Made by a program: the position numbers and the translations under genes. Source: Prevotella sp. UBA7764 (lineage in GTDB: Bacteria > Bacteroidota > Bacteroidia > Bacteroidales > Bacteroidaceae). From it: a DNA stretch of 50,357 nt. The notes under the pieces were generated by a model. The model was not told the DNA's origin. It worked only from the letters and a program-made list of their open reading frames with translations, and made no database searches. The stretch covers positions 1 to 50,357 of the forward strand of contig DLDU01000004.1 of the NCBI GenBank assembly GCA_002481295.1. Direction: 5' to 3'. How positions within the stretch are numbered: position 1 is the stretch's first letter; every line of letters begins with the position of its first letter. Positions 16,981 to 25,812 of this stretch are shown one piece after another.

Positions 16981-17088
16981 TGTTTGTTGATGATTAATTG
17001 TTGTTGCATCATTACATCCTTCGCCCGCAGGAGTCTTCATCATAGCTCAAGCGGCCTTAAATGCATCGGTATCTCCGAAAATGCGCTG

Positions 17089-17096
17089 CAAAGTTA
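17089..17096 (-). promoter_or_regulatory. rpsO: -7 promoter box of rpsO
   Basis: CAAAGTTA on plus is TAACTTTG on minus, a full TAnnTTTG match. The -33 box is not recognisable. Leader length to the S15 start would be about 100 nt. Confidence 0.5.
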
Positions 17097-17139
17097 CAAA
17101 AAAGTTCTCAGAGTCAGCCACTTTTACCAGTTTTTTTTG

Positions 17140-17147
17140 TAATTTTG
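17140..17147 (+). promoter_or_regulatory. typA: -7 promoter box of typA
   Basis: TAATTTTG matches TAnnTTTG, 33 bp before the typA ATG. The -33 position lacks TTTG; TTTTA lies closer than usual. Confidence 0.5.
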
Positions 17148-17180
17148 CAAGCAAATTATTAGCTCTATTAAGGTAAAGTA

Positions 17181-18983
17181 ATGCAAGACATTCGTAACAT
17201 CGCAGTTATTGCGCATGTCGACCATGGCAAAACAACGCTGGTTGACAAGATGATGCTCGCTGGTAAACTGTTCCGTGACGGCCAGGACAACAGCGGCGAA
17301 GTATTGGACTCCAATGATTTGGAGCGCGAGCGAGGGATAACCATCCTTTCCAAAAACGTGTCCATCACATGGAAAGGAGTGAAGATCAATATTCTCGATA
17401 CACCGGGTCACTCCGACTTCGGCGGTGAGGTGGAGCGTGTGCTCAACATGGCCGACGGCTGTCTGCTGCTTGTTGACGCCTTCGAGGGCCCTATGCCGCA
17501 GACTCGATTCGTGCTGCAGAAGGCTCTGAAGCTTGGACTGAAACCTATCGTGGTGGTCAACAAGGTCGACAAGCCTAACTGTCGTCCTGAGCAGGTCTAT
17601 GAGATGGTGTTCGACCTGATGTGTGACCTCAACGCTACAGAAGACCAGCTTGACTTCCCCGTGGTCTATGGTTCTGCCAAGAACGGTTGGATGGGACCAG
17701 ACTTCAACAAGCCCACTGACAATATCGATTATCTGCTCGATAAGATCCTTGAGGTCATCCCGGCACCTAAGCGCCTGGAGGGTACGCCTCAGATGCTGAT
17801 CACTTCTCTCGACTATAGTTCTTATACAGGACGTATCGCTGTCGGCCGTGTGCACAGAGGTACGCTCAAGGACGGTATGAACATCACCGTCTGCCACCGC
17901 GACGGTACGTTTGAGAAAGATAAGATCAAGGAGTTGCATACGTTCGAGGGTATCACTCACAAGCGCTGCGACCATGTCGACAGTGGTGACATCTGCGCTG
18001 TGGTCGGCCTTCAGCACTTCGAGATTGGTGACACCATCGCCGACTTTGAGAACCCTGAGGCTCTGCCGCCGATTGCTGTCGACGAGCCTACGATGAGTAT
18101 GCTCTTCACGATCAATGACTCTCCTTTCTTCGGTAAAGAGGGCAAGTACTGCACTTCCCGTCAGATCGGCGACCGTTTGCAGAAAGAACTGGAGAAGAAC
18201 CTGGCACTGCGTGTGCGCAATGTAGAGGGCTCTACCGACAGTTGGATTGTCAGCGGCCGTGGTGTGCTTCACCTCTCTGTGCTCATCGAGACCATGCGTC
18301 GTGAAGGTTTTGAGTTGCAGGTGGGCCAGCCCCAGGTAATCTATAAGGAGATCGACGGTCAGAAGTGCGAGCCTGTTGAGGAACTCGACATCAATGTGCC
18401 GCAGGACTACGCCAGCAAGATGGTGGATATGGTCACACGCCGCAAGGGTGATCTGACAGGTATGGATACCGAGGGCGACCGTGTCAACATCACGTTCGAC
18501 ATTCCTTCTCGTGGTATCATCGGTCTGCGTACCAATGTGCTCACTGCTTCTCAGGGTGAGGCAATCATGGCTCACCGCTTCAAGGAGTACCAGCCTTACA
18601 AGGGTGAGATCGTCCGCCGTATCAACGGTTCCATGATTGCTATGGAGACGGGCACTGCCTACGCCTACTCCATCGACAAGCTGCAGGATCGTGGTAAGTT
18701 CTTCATCGATCCGGGCGAGGAAGTCTATGCCGGTGAGGTCATCGGCGAGCATGTCCATGACAACGACCTTGTGGTCAACGTCACTAAGGCTAAGCAGCTG
18801 ACCAACGTGCGTGCTTCCGGCTCTGACGAGAAGGCGCGTGTCATCCCGAAGACTGTCATGAGCCTTGAGGAGTGCCTGGAGTATATCAAGAGCGACGAGT
18901 ATGTGGAGGTGACTCCTAAGTCGATGCGTATGCGCAAGATCATCCTGGATCATCTTGAGCGTAAACGCGCCAACAAGGAATAA
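17181..18983 (+). CDS. typA: Translational GTPase TypA/BipA
   Basis: A 600-residue ribosome-associated GTPase needed for ribosome assembly and stress growth. G1 is [14 protein letters not shown]2 lies in RERGITI, G3 is [15 protein letters not shown], and G4 is VVNKVDKPN. The EF-G-like domains follow, then the TypA-specific C-terminal part with [20 protein letters not shown] and [20 protein letters not shown]. Length is family-standard. The opposite strand carries a 609-codon open frame across the same bases, a by-product of codon choice. Transcribed alone and closed by a terminator. Confidence 0.97.
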   Translation: MQDIRNIAVIAHVDHGKTTLVDKMMLAGKLFRDGQDNSGEVLDSNDLERERGITILSKNVSITWKGVKINILDTPGHSDFGGEVERVLNMADGCLLLVDAFEGPMPQTRFVLQKALKLGLKPIVVVNKVDKPNCRPEQVYEMVFDLMCDLNATEDQLDFPVVYGSAKNGWMGPDFNKPTDNIDYLLDKILEVIPAPKRLEGTPQMLITSLDYSSYTGRIAVGRVHRGTLKDGMNITVCHRDGTFEKDKIKELHTFEGITHKRCDHVDSGDICAVVGLQHFEIGDTIADFENPEALPPIAVDEPTMSMLFTINDSPFFGKEGKYCTSRQIGDRLQKELEKNLALRVRNVEGSTDSWIVSGRGVLHLSVLIETMRREGFELQVGQPQVIYKEIDGQKCEPVEELDINVPQDYASKMVDMVTRRKGDLTGMDTEGDRVNITFDIPSRGIIGLRTNVLTASQGEAIMAHRFKEYQPYKGEIVRRINGSMIAMETGTAYAYSIDKLQDRGKFFIDPGEEVYAGEVIGEHVHDNDLVVNVTKAKQLTNVRASGSDEKARVIPKTVMSLEECLEYIKSDEYVEVTPKSMRMRKIILDHLERKRANKE

Positions 18984-19012
18984 AGTCCCCTACACATTAT
19001 TATATATATAGT

Positions 19013-19053
19013 AACTCCATACGTCGGGGATTTGTCCTTTGGCGTATGGAGTT
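19013..19053 (+). terminator. typA: Terminator after typA
   Basis: AACTCCATACG (19013-19023) and CGTATGGAGTT (19043-19053) pair perfectly, followed by ATTCTTAT. It lies about 30 bp past the typA stop. Confidence 0.75.
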
Positions 19054-19261
19054 ATTCTTATCAGAACATTCTTAAATCTGTTGCAACGAAGGCTTGCCAG
19101 CGAGAACTTATGCGTCTGACTTGTTTTGTCGTCTACTCTTTGGTCTTGCTGGCTTGAAAACGCAATATTACCACTCGGAGCGTGACTTGATCAGCCCAAA
19201 GTTCAAACCGTCCAAGTGTATTGTCAATGGTGCTACAGACTTTGACGCGGCAATAAGAAAA

Positions 19262-19302
19262 GGTATAATCCCAGGCGCCTGTCTATAAACTGAGATTATA
19301 CC
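19262..19302 (-). terminator. folK: Terminator after folK
   Basis: GGTATAATC and GATTATACC pair across a loop; on the minus strand TTTTCTTATT follows. It would end the ftsX-to-folK cluster. Confidence 0.6.
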
Positions 19303-19309
19303 CTATACA

Positions 19310-19744
19310 TTATTTATTATATATTTCTTTGAGCGGTACCATGACGAAGTCGCGCTCATGCATCAAGGGATGGGGAATCTTCAAATCTGGTTCTTCCACT
19401 TTTATGTCATCATACAGCAGAATGTCGATGTCGATGACACGGTCGTGATAAACGCCATTCACTGATTTTCCCGTGCGGCCGAGATCATGCTCGATGCGCT
19501 GAGTAGCCAAGAGCACCTGGCGCGGAGGCAGTGTGGTCAGACAGCAACAGCACGCGTTGAGGAACTTATTGGGCGACTCGAAGCCCCACGGTTCCGTTTC
19601 ATGAAGGGAAGAGAGGGCAGAGACATGCCCTACCCTACTCTCCAATAGCTCTACGGCTTGCCGTATCAGTCCACGTCGGTTGCCAATGTTGGAACCTAAG
19701 CTGAGATAGACTTTATGCAAAGCCGGATTGTTTATATCTGCCAT
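19310..19744 (-). CDS. folK: 2-amino-4-hydroxy-6-hydroxymethyldihydropteridine diphosphokinase
   Basis: A 144-residue folate biosynthesis enzyme that moves pyrophosphate from ATP to hydroxymethyl-dihydropterin. YLSLGSNIGNRRGLIRQA binds pterin/ATP, TEPWGFESPNKFLNA gives the conserved loop, and DRVIDIDILLYDD holds the two magnesium aspartates; IPHPLMHERDFVMVPL closes the domain. An unusual run of four cysteines (CCCC) follows FLNA where most family members have hydrophobic residues. Last gene of a minus-strand cluster, 34 bp after queA. Confidence 0.95.
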   Translation of the reverse strand: MADINNPALHKVYLSLGSNIGNRRGLIRQAVELLESRVGHVSALSSLHETEPWGFESPNKFLNACCCCLTTLPPRQVLLATQRIEHDLGRTGKSVNGVYHDRVIDIDILLYDDIKVEEPDLKIPHPLMHERDFVMVPLKEIYNK

Positions 19745-19778
19745 AATCCGTTTCTACAACAGTGTCGTTGCTGACCGA

Positions 19779-20972
19779 TCAGTCGACGATCAGCAGGCTG
19801 TCGCCATAGCATCCAAACTTATAGCCATGCTTCAGTGCCAATGCGTAGCAGGCCATCACATTCTCATAACCACCGAAGGCTGCCGTAGACATCAGCAGCG
19901 TAGACTCGGGATGATAGAAGTTGGCAATCATCGTGTCAGCAAGACCGAACTCGTAAGGCGGGAAGATGAACTTGGATGTCCAACCGTCAAACTCCTTGAG
20001 GAAGCCGTCAGTGCCTACTGCTGTCTCGGTAGCCTTGGCCACACTCGTTCCTACGGCACAGATATGATGTCCCTCTTTCTTTGCTGTGTTGACCATGTCG
20101 CAAGCCTCCTTGTTGACAAACATCTGCTCAGAGTCCATCTTATGCTTGGTGAGATCCTCCACCTCGATCGGCGAGAAGTTGCCCAAGCCGCAATGCAGCG
20201 TGATAAACGCCGTGTTGATGCCTTTGATTTCCATACGCTTCAACAGCTCACGGCTGAAATGAAGTCCGGTAGCCGGCACGGTGACAGCACCTTCGTTGCG
20301 TGCGAAGAGTGTCTGGAAGTCTTCCAGATCTTCCTTTGTCGCATGGGAGTGCACGTGCATACCCTTCATATCGGGATCCTCGGGGCGGCCGTTGAGTATA
20401 TACTCCGGCAGCGGAGCCTCGCCAAGAGCGAAGAGGTCGTGTTTGAACTGATCGTGAGGACAGTCATAGAGGAAGCGCAAGGAACGTCCACGGCTGGTCG
20501 TGTTGTCATAGACCTCGGCTACCATGGTGCCCACCTCATCGAAGAAGAGTTTGTTGCCGATACGGATCTTACGGGCAGGCTCCACGAGCACGTCCCACAG
20601 GTGTGTCTCCTCGTTGAGCTCACGCAGGACAAAGACCTCAATCTTCGCGTCGGTCTTTTCCTTCGTTCCGTACAGACGGGCAGGGAAAACCTTCGTATCA
20701 TTAAGGATGAACACATCGCCATCATCGAAATAATCGATGACATTGCGGAAGTCAAGGTACTCGCCTTTGATCGGCTGTCCCTTGTCATCCTTCTTATAGA
20801 GTTCTATCTCGCCCGTCGTCCGGTGCAGCACCATCAGACGGGATTCATCACGACGGGTAATTCGAAAAGAGCCCTTCGTACCATCGTCGTTCGTATACTC
20901 CCTCACAATGCTGTGAGGATAAAGAGCCACAGACTCGGGTGGCAACTTAAATTTGAACTGCGATAACTTCAT
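19779..20972 (-). CDS. queA: S-adenosylmethionine:tRNA ribosyltransferase-isomerase
   Basis: A 397-residue enzyme that adds the ribosyl part of SAM to preQ1 in tRNA to form epoxyqueuosine. MKLSQFKFKLPPESVALYP, then DVFILNDTKVFPARLYGTKE, AVTVPATGLHFSRELLKRM, FITLHCGLGNFSPIE and FGLADTMIANFYHPESTL are family-typical. It is about 40 residues longer than the E. coli enzyme, partly from an extended N-terminal section (DDGTKGSFRI). It lies 57 bp after truB and 34 bp before folK, placing two RNA-modification genes together. Confidence 0.95.
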   Translation of the reverse strand: MKLSQFKFKLPPESVALYPHSIVREYTNDDGTKGSFRITRRDESRLMVLHRTTGEIELYKKDDKGQPIKGEYLDFRNVIDYFDDGDVFILNDTKVFPARLYGTKEKTDAKIEVFVLRELNEETHLWDVLVEPARKIRIGNKLFFDEVGTMVAEVYDNTTSRGRSLRFLYDCPHDQFKHDLFALGEAPLPEYILNGRPEDPDMKGMHVHSHATKEDLEDFQTLFARNEGAVTVPATGLHFSRELLKRMEIKGINTAFITLHCGLGNFSPIEVEDLTKHKMDSEQMFVNKEACDMVNTAKKEGHHICAVGTSVAKATETAVGTDGFLKEFDGWTSKFIFPPYEFGLADTMIANFYHPESTLLMSTAAFGGYENVMACYALALKHGYKFGCYGDSLLIVD

Positions 20973-21029
20973 AATGTATATTTCCTTTCTATTCTGTCTG
21001 ACAATAATCCCGGTTGGGACTTGCTTTGT

Positions 21030-21806
21030 TTATGCCACGGGCCTGTTGTCCGCCTTGGGAGTGATCTGTGGCTTTGCCTCGGCAGGACGCTGTAGCGCAG
21101 CGGCACTCACTTCGTTGGGAATCTCACTGTCCAGCCATTCTCCGAAATGATTGAACTCGATGCAATCGCTCTCGCTGATGTCGCCCACACGTGTCCGACG
21201 CAGACTCGTGAGATAAGCTCCGCTATTCAGTGCCCGGCCAATGTCTCGGGCCAGCGCACGGATGTAAGTGCCCTTGCCACAAACGACACGGATAGCCATC
21301 GTTTTCTTCTCTTCGTCATAGCCGGTGAGTTCCACCTTATCTATATGTATAGCCTTTGGTTTCAGCTCCACGGACTCACCGTTGCGGCGCAACTGGTAGG
21401 ACCTCGTGCCCTCAACCTTACACGCACTATAGGTTGGAGGCACCTGCTGGATATCACCCTCGAACTGTTTCAGCGTGTCAAGGATGAGTTCCCGTGTGAT
21501 ATGCTCCACGGGATAAGTAGCGTTGACCTCATGCTCACGGTCATAGCTGGCGGTGGTAGCACCCAACTGCAGCGTCGCCGTGTATTCCTTGGTATGGCTT
21601 TGCAGCGTCTCGATTTGCTTGGTGCACCTGCCTGTGCAGAGAATCAAAACACCTGTCGCCAATGGGTCGAGCGTACCGGCATGGCCTACCTTCACTTTCT
21701 GTCCAAGCTTTTGTGAGAGCAGGAAACGGATATGTGCCAGTGCACCGAAGCTCGTCATGCCATAGGGCTTGTCGATCGCTAAGATTTCTCCTTTGATAAA
21801 ATCCAT
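21030..21806 (-). CDS. truB: tRNA pseudouridine(55) synthase TruB
   Basis: A 258-residue enzyme that makes pseudouridine-55 in the T loop of tRNAs. The catalytic Asp sits in VGHAGTLDPLATGVLIL; IDKPYGMTSFGAL near the start and the later YSACKVEGTRSYQLRR and GKGTYIRALARDIG fit the family. The C-terminal extension is short and rich in Ala, Pro and Lys, without a full PUA domain. Three bases separate it from uppP, so the two are cotranscribed. Confidence 0.96.
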   Translation of the reverse strand: MDFIKGEILAIDKPYGMTSFGALAHIRFLLSQKLGQKVKVGHAGTLDPLATGVLILCTGRCTKQIETLQSHTKEYTATLQLGATTASYDREHEVNATYPVEHITRELILDTLKQFEGDIQQVPPTYSACKVEGTRSYQLRRNGESVELKPKAIHIDKVELTGYDEEKKTMAIRVVCGKGTYIRALARDIGRALNSGAYLTSLRRTRVGDISESDCIEFNHFGEWLDSEIPNEVSAAALQRPAEAKPQITPKADNRPVA

Positions 21807-21809
21807 CTC

Positions 21810-22685
21810 TTAGTCAAACATTACCATGCTGTGGCCGGTAAGCATCCAAATGAGGATAAACGCACCCACGATAATACGATAGTAGCCGAACCACTTGAAA
21901 CCATACTTAGACAAAAAGTCAACAAACCACTTCATGGCAAGCAAAGCCACGAAGAAAGCTACGATACTGCCTACAGCAAGCATGATGAGATTGTCTGTTG
22001 TTGCCCACGACGTGCCCACAGCGTCATCACCGATGAACAGTTCCAACAGGTCGAGACCTGTGGCGGCAGCCATCGTCGGCACAGCCAGGAAGAAGGAGAA
22101 CTCAGCAGCACGACGACGCGTGAGCTTCTGTGACATACCACCAACAATGGTAGCCATGCTACGGCTGGTACCGGGAATCATCGAGAAGCACTGGATGAGG
22201 CCGATTCTGAAAGCCCTGCTTTCGGTGAGCTCATTGTTCTCACTACCTCTATTAAAGATCCGATCGCAGAACAGCATAAACACACCGCCCACAACCAGCA
22301 TGATGGGTACTATCCAAATGGCGTTGGAGGGATCGAGCATGAAGTCAATCAGACCGCTCTTCTTCACTGCGAAGCCAATCACTCCAGTAGGGATGAATGC
22401 CACAATGAGCAACCAATAGAAGTTCCACTTGTGCTTGATTCGCTGCCACGATGTGCTGCCGGCTGGTGCCGGAGTATGGTCAAGACGGAAGAAACGGTTC
22501 CAGTAAAGCACTACCACAGAAAGAATGGCGCCAAACTGAATGATAACCGTGAACGCCCGCACAAAAGCGGAGTTCTCCACACCGAGCAGGTTCTCTGCGA
22601 TGAGCATGTGTCCGGTCGACGACACGGGCAGGAACTCTGTGAGTCCCTCCACGATAGCGATGATAATAGTCTGTATCAGTGTCAT
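21810..22685 (-). CDS. uppP: Undecaprenyl-diphosphatase UppP (BacA)
   Basis: A 291-residue inner-membrane phosphatase that recycles the lipid carrier used for peptidoglycan and surface glycans; overproduction gives bacitracin resistance. The two active-site motifs are EGLTEFLPVSSTGHM near the N-terminus and SMIPGTSRSMATIVGG in the middle. About eight hydrophobic segments are visible. The start shares one base with the stop of the DUF3098 gene, and truB follows after 3 bp. The order ftsX-DUF3098-uppP-truB is, as far as I know, common in Bacteroidetes. Confidence 0.96.
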   Translation of the reverse strand: MTLIQTIIIAIVEGLTEFLPVSSTGHMLIAENLLGVENSAFVRAFTVIIQFGAILSVVVLYWNRFFRLDHTPAPAGSTSWQRIKHKWNFYWLLIVAFIPTGVIGFAVKKSGLIDFMLDPSNAIWIVPIMLVVGGVFMLFCDRIFNRGSENNELTESRAFRIGLIQCFSMIPGTSRSMATIVGGMSQKLTRRRAAEFSFFLAVPTMAAATGLDLLELFIGDDAVGTSWATTDNLIMLAVGSIVAFFVALLAMKWFVDFLSKYGFKWFGYYRIIVGAFILIWMLTGHSMVMFD

Positions 22686-22975
22686 CAGGCCTCCTCGCTG
22701 TTAGATGATGTTTCGACAGGAGTATTCTCGGCACCATTGTCCTTGGGTTTGTGGATGATGGCATAGATCATGGAGATGAAGCCAACAAAACACACCACAG
22801 GAGCCACCTTGATACGGCGGAAGCTGAAGATGTCGGGATTAAAAGTCTGTTCTGTAGAACTGCTGCCACTCATCAGTATGAAGCCGATGACCACAATGGC
22901 AAAACCGATAGCCAACAATGTGAAGTTGGTACGGTCGAATGCATAATTTCTTTTATCCATATTTTGTTTATTCAT
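22685..22975 (-). CDS. DUF3098 family membrane protein
   Basis: A small inner-membrane protein of about 96 residues (92 from the next ATG at 22960). Two hydrophobic helices are visible: FTLLAIGFAIVVIGFILMSG and VAPVVCFVGFISMIYAII, joined by a loop with FNPDIFSFRRIK; the tail is acidic. The pattern fits DUF3098, found mainly next to ftsX and uppP in Bacteroidetes. The frame extends to 23023, but the extra residues look like leader. The stop overlaps the uppP start. Function unknown; by position it may act in envelope assembly or division. Confidence 0.8.
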   Translation of the reverse strand: MNKQNMDKRNYAFDRTNFTLLAIGFAIVVIGFILMSGSSSTEQTFNPDIFSFRRIKVAPVVCFVGFISMIYAIIHKPKDNGAENTPVETSSNSEEA

Positions 22976-23078
22976 AATTCTAAGTTCAATCTCCTCATTC
23001 CGTATCGCTTCGCTTTGATTCAATGACTGCCAAGGGCAGGAAGAGAACTTTATGGAATGACAGAAAACTTATCTGAAA

Positions 23079-23963
23079 TTAAATCTTGTAAAGTTCTCCA
23101 GCCTTCATCTTCAAGAAGCGGTTCACCGAGATGGAAGCGCAGATGGCCGTGATGATGATGCCAAAAGCAACTACCGACACAGCCGTGATGGTCATCTCAC
23201 GCCAAGTCACAATGTTCAGAATCTCCGGTTCATAGCGGTAGAGCGCGTACATACAACCACTAAGAACGATGATGGCCAGCAGCGCAGCCAGCAGTCCTGT
23301 CAAGACTGCACGGCGGATAAACGGCCCACGGATAAAGCCCCAGGAGGCACCGACGAGCTTCATCGTGTGGATGGAGAAGCGGCGGGCATAGATGCCGAGC
23401 TTCACCGTGTTGTTGATCAAAGAGAAGGATACAAAGGTGAGCAAAGCCGCGATGACGAGCAGGATGATGCCAATCTTCGTCAGGTTACGGTTGACGGCAT
23501 CCACCAAATCCTTCTGATAGTTGATCTCCGACACCTTAGGATAACGCTTCAACTGCGTGGAGATCCACTTCAGCGAGTCGTTGTTGGCATAGTCGCTCTT
23601 CAAGGTCAGCTCCACAGAAGAGGGGAATGGATTGATACCATCAGTAAACTCAGAGGGATCGGCACCCATCTGACGGGTAGCATCAGCCAATGCCGCGTGC
23701 TTGCTGATGAAGTGTACCTGCTTGATATAGGGTTGTTGCTTCAGATGCGAGCACATCGTCATAGCTTCGTTGTCACTCATGTCCTGTTCCAGCATCATGG
23801 TGACGACCAGGTTCTCTTTTACATACGACGAAAGATTGCGGCCGGTCAGTGTAGAAAACACGACAAGTCCTAACAGCACGAGCACCATGGCCGTGCTGAT
23901 ACACAATGTAACAGCTTGCAGACGCCCCGTGTGCCTGCTTACCTTATTTTTCTTCTTTCCCAT
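23079..23963 (-). CDS. ftsX: Cell division ABC transporter permease FtsX
   Basis: A 294-residue inner-membrane protein that with FtsE regulates peptidoglycan hydrolases during division. The first membrane helix (about residues 20-42) is followed by a periplasmic domain with LVVTMMLEQDMSDNEAM, and three helices in the C-terminal half, the FtsX fold. The frame runs 50 codons further upstream, but those codons read as AT-rich leader, a -7 box lies inside them, and MGKKKNKVSRHTG at 23963 is the natural start. First gene of the cluster ending with folK; ftsE is not in the window. Confidence 0.93.
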   Translation of the reverse strand: MGKKKNKVSRHTGRLQAVTLCISTAMVLVLLGLVVFSTLTGRNLSSYVKENLVVTMMLEQDMSDNEAMTMCSHLKQQPYIKQVHFISKHAALADATRQMGADPSEFTDGINPFPSSVELTLKSDYANNDSLKWISTQLKRYPKVSEINYQKDLVDAVNRNLTKIGIILLVIAALLTFVSFSLINNTVKLGIYARRFSIHTMKLVGASWGFIRGPFIRRAVLTGLLAALLAIIVLSGCMYALYRYEPEILNIVTWREMTITAVSVVAFGIIITAICASISVNRFLKMKAGELYKI

Positions 23964-23992
23964 TGCAGTGGTCAAAATCTTGCATTTGGATA

Positions 23993-24000
23993 CAAAGTTA
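23993..24000 (-). promoter_or_regulatory. ftsX: -7 promoter box of the ftsX cluster
   Basis: CAAAGTTA on plus gives TAACTTTG on minus, 30 bp before the ftsX ATG at 23963. The -33 box is unclear. It supports the shorter start of ftsX. Confidence 0.55.
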
Positions 24001-24085
24001 ATCAAAATATTAGAGAGAAAGAGATGATTAACTTGCATTAACCAAATATTCAAGAAGAAAAGCGTCAGTAATGATATATTTTTAT

Positions 24086-24093
24086 TATCTTTG
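24086..24093 (+). promoter_or_regulatory. -7 promoter box of the radical SAM gene
   Basis: TATCTTTG matches TAnnTTTG, 43 bp upstream of the ATG at 24137; no clear -33 TTTG. Confidence 0.5.
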
Positions 24094-24136
24094 CTCAAGA
24101 ATAATGATAACAATATTAAAGTAAGAACAGAGAATT

Positions 24137-24904
24137 ATGAGTACTGTTATTTATCCAAGTCCCATCTACGGCCCTGTGCACAGCCGCCGTTTAGGATTGA
24201 GCTTAGGCGTGAACCTGATGCCGGCAGACGGGAAGATATGCACCTTCGATTGTCTGTATTGTGAATGTGGCTTCAACAAGGACCGCCGCACACATTCGCC
24301 ACATCCTACACGACAGCAGGTGGCGGAAGCACTGGAAAAACAGCTCATCAAGATGCACAACGACCAGGAACATCCCGACGTGCTTACCTTTGCAGGTAAT
24401 GGCGAACCCACCAGTCATCCTGAGTTTCCCGGTATCATCGACGACACCATCCGGCTGCGCGACAAATGGTGCCCGAAGGCAAAGATCAGTGTGCTGAGCA
24501 ATGCCACCTTCTCCGGACACGACGATATCCGTCAGGCCCTGCTGAAGGTAGACAACAACATCCTGAAGCTCGACACGGTCAACATGGACTATATCCGCAA
24601 GGTGGACCGGCCGACTCAGCCTTCCTACGATGTAAAGGACATCATCGAGAACATGCGATGGTTCAAGGGACACGTGATCATTCAGACCATGTTTATGAAA
24701 GGTGACGGCACAGGCAACACGGGTGAGGAATATGTAGCGCCCTGGCTCGATGCCGTCAAATACATTCAGCCGCAGGAAGTGATGGTCTACACCATTGACC
24801 GTGAGACACCAGACCAGAAACTGCGCAAGGCTTCGCATGACGAACTCGATGCGATCCGCGACCGTGTCATCGCATTGGGCATTCCCTGTACGGCCTCGTA
24901 TTAA
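24137..24904 (+). CDS. Radical SAM protein
   Basis: A 255-residue iron-sulfur enzyme. The CxxxCxxC cluster motif is in KICTFDCLYCECGFN. The SAM-binding glycine region is TFAGNGEPTSHPEF, and PKAKISVLSNATF follows as expected for the barrel. The N-terminus IYGPVHSRRLGLSLGVNLMP matches the COG0731-like group of radical SAM proteins, which includes tRNA wyosine-type enzymes, but the bacterial members have no agreed function. Transcribed divergently from ftsX; the GNAT gene follows after 85 bp. Confidence 0.88.
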   Translation: MSTVIYPSPIYGPVHSRRLGLSLGVNLMPADGKICTFDCLYCECGFNKDRRTHSPHPTRQQVAEALEKQLIKMHNDQEHPDVLTFAGNGEPTSHPEFPGIIDDTIRLRDKWCPKAKISVLSNATFSGHDDIRQALLKVDNNILKLDTVNMDYIRKVDRPTQPSYDVKDIIENMRWFKGHVIIQTMFMKGDGTGNTGEEYVAPWLDAVKYIQPQEVMVYTIDRETPDQKLRKASHDELDAIRDRVIALGIPCTASY

Positions 24905-24989
24905 AGCCCATGACATTTAAAAATATAAGCAACTATCAGTTCTGACTTTCTTCACGTCTGTCGATGAGCTAAATTAAGAATTCTGTATT

Positions 24990-25571
24990 ATGAACATCAT
25001 TCCAGCATCTGCAGAACAAGCAGAGTCGATCGCCTCTCTCATCATGATGGCGATGAATCATGAGTGCTGTCAGAACTTCGCCGGCCCGCACCACACCTTA
25101 GCGGACTTCCACCGGATGATGACAACTCTGGTCAGAAGGGAAGACAGCCAATACAGTTACCGCAATGCATGGGTAGCCCTCGATGACAAGACAACGGACG
25201 GCAAGCCCGTCGTAGCTGGAGTCATCGTAGGCTACGACGGTGCTGACCTGCACAGACTGCGCGAAGCATTCCTGCAAGCAGCCAAGAAATACCTGGATCA
25301 GGACTTCAGCGGCATGGACGATGAGACACAGGCCGGTGAGTACTATATCGACTCACTTGCCGTAGATACACGCTATCGTCACCAAGGACTCGCCACGTTG
25401 CTGCTGAGAAAACTCATCGACCAAAAGGGACGGAAACAGCCTGTCGGCCTTTTGGTCGACAAAGGCAATCCCAGCGCAGAACGTCTCTATCGCAGCCTTG
25501 GCTTTGAATATGTCAACGACACTACATGGGGAGGACACGAAATGCGGCACTTGCAGACGACAAAGAAGTAA
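24990..25571 (+). CDS. GNAT family N-acetyltransferase
   Basis: A 193-residue acetyltransferase of the GNAT fold. The acetyl-CoA site is in IDSLAVDTRYRHQGLATLLL, with the R/Q-x-x-G-x-A loop as RHQGLA, and the C-terminal part GLLVDKGNPSAERLYRSLGF is the usual motif B. The N-terminal third varies, as in other GNATs that act on small molecules or proteins, so the acceptor is unknown. It lies 85 bp after the radical SAM gene and could share its transcript. Confidence 0.88.
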   Translation: MNIIPASAEQAESIASLIMMAMNHECCQNFAGPHHTLADFHRMMTTLVRREDSQYSYRNAWVALDDKTTDGKPVVAGVIVGYDGADLHRLREAFLQAAKKYLDQDFSGMDDETQAGEYYIDSLAVDTRYRHQGLATLLLRKLIDQKGRKQPVGLLVDKGNPSAERLYRSLGFEYVNDTTWGGHEMRHLQTTKK

Positions 25572-25702
25572 GTCGTTATTCATAACCGCATATTTACTGT
25601 TTGTTTTTTCCAAGGCAAGGGATAAACAAAAAGACATGTAAACGCCTAATTGTTAGTGTGAATACAAAAACACGAACGATTGTTAAAAAACTCCTACGAC
25701 GC

Positions 25703-25733
25703 TTTGAGTTTTCATCTATAATGGTTACCTTTG
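25703..25733 (+). promoter_or_regulatory. Promoter of the RND efflux operon
   Basis: TTTG at 25703-25706, 19 nt, TACCTTTG at 25726-25733: full consensus. The leader to the adaptor ATG is about 70 nt. Confidence 0.8.
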
Positions 25734-25812
25734 CAAGGTGAAAGGAGAGATTCTATCCGACTCCAAATTCTTTTTTAACTTCAAAGAAATTAAACGTTAT
25801 ATATAAATAGGT

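Noticed and set aside
17124..18953. A 609-codon open frame antisense to typA
   Set aside because: TypA on the plus strand is a full, conserved GTPase. The antisense product has the His/Leu/Val-rich composition expected from reading its codons backwards and shows no domain.
19094..19288. A 64-codon open frame between typA and folK
   Set aside because: No promoter or recognisable sequence, and it covers the folK terminator hairpin; at best a remnant.
19728..20966. A 412-codon open frame antisense to queA
   Set aside because: Covers the conserved queA frame exactly; no independent support.
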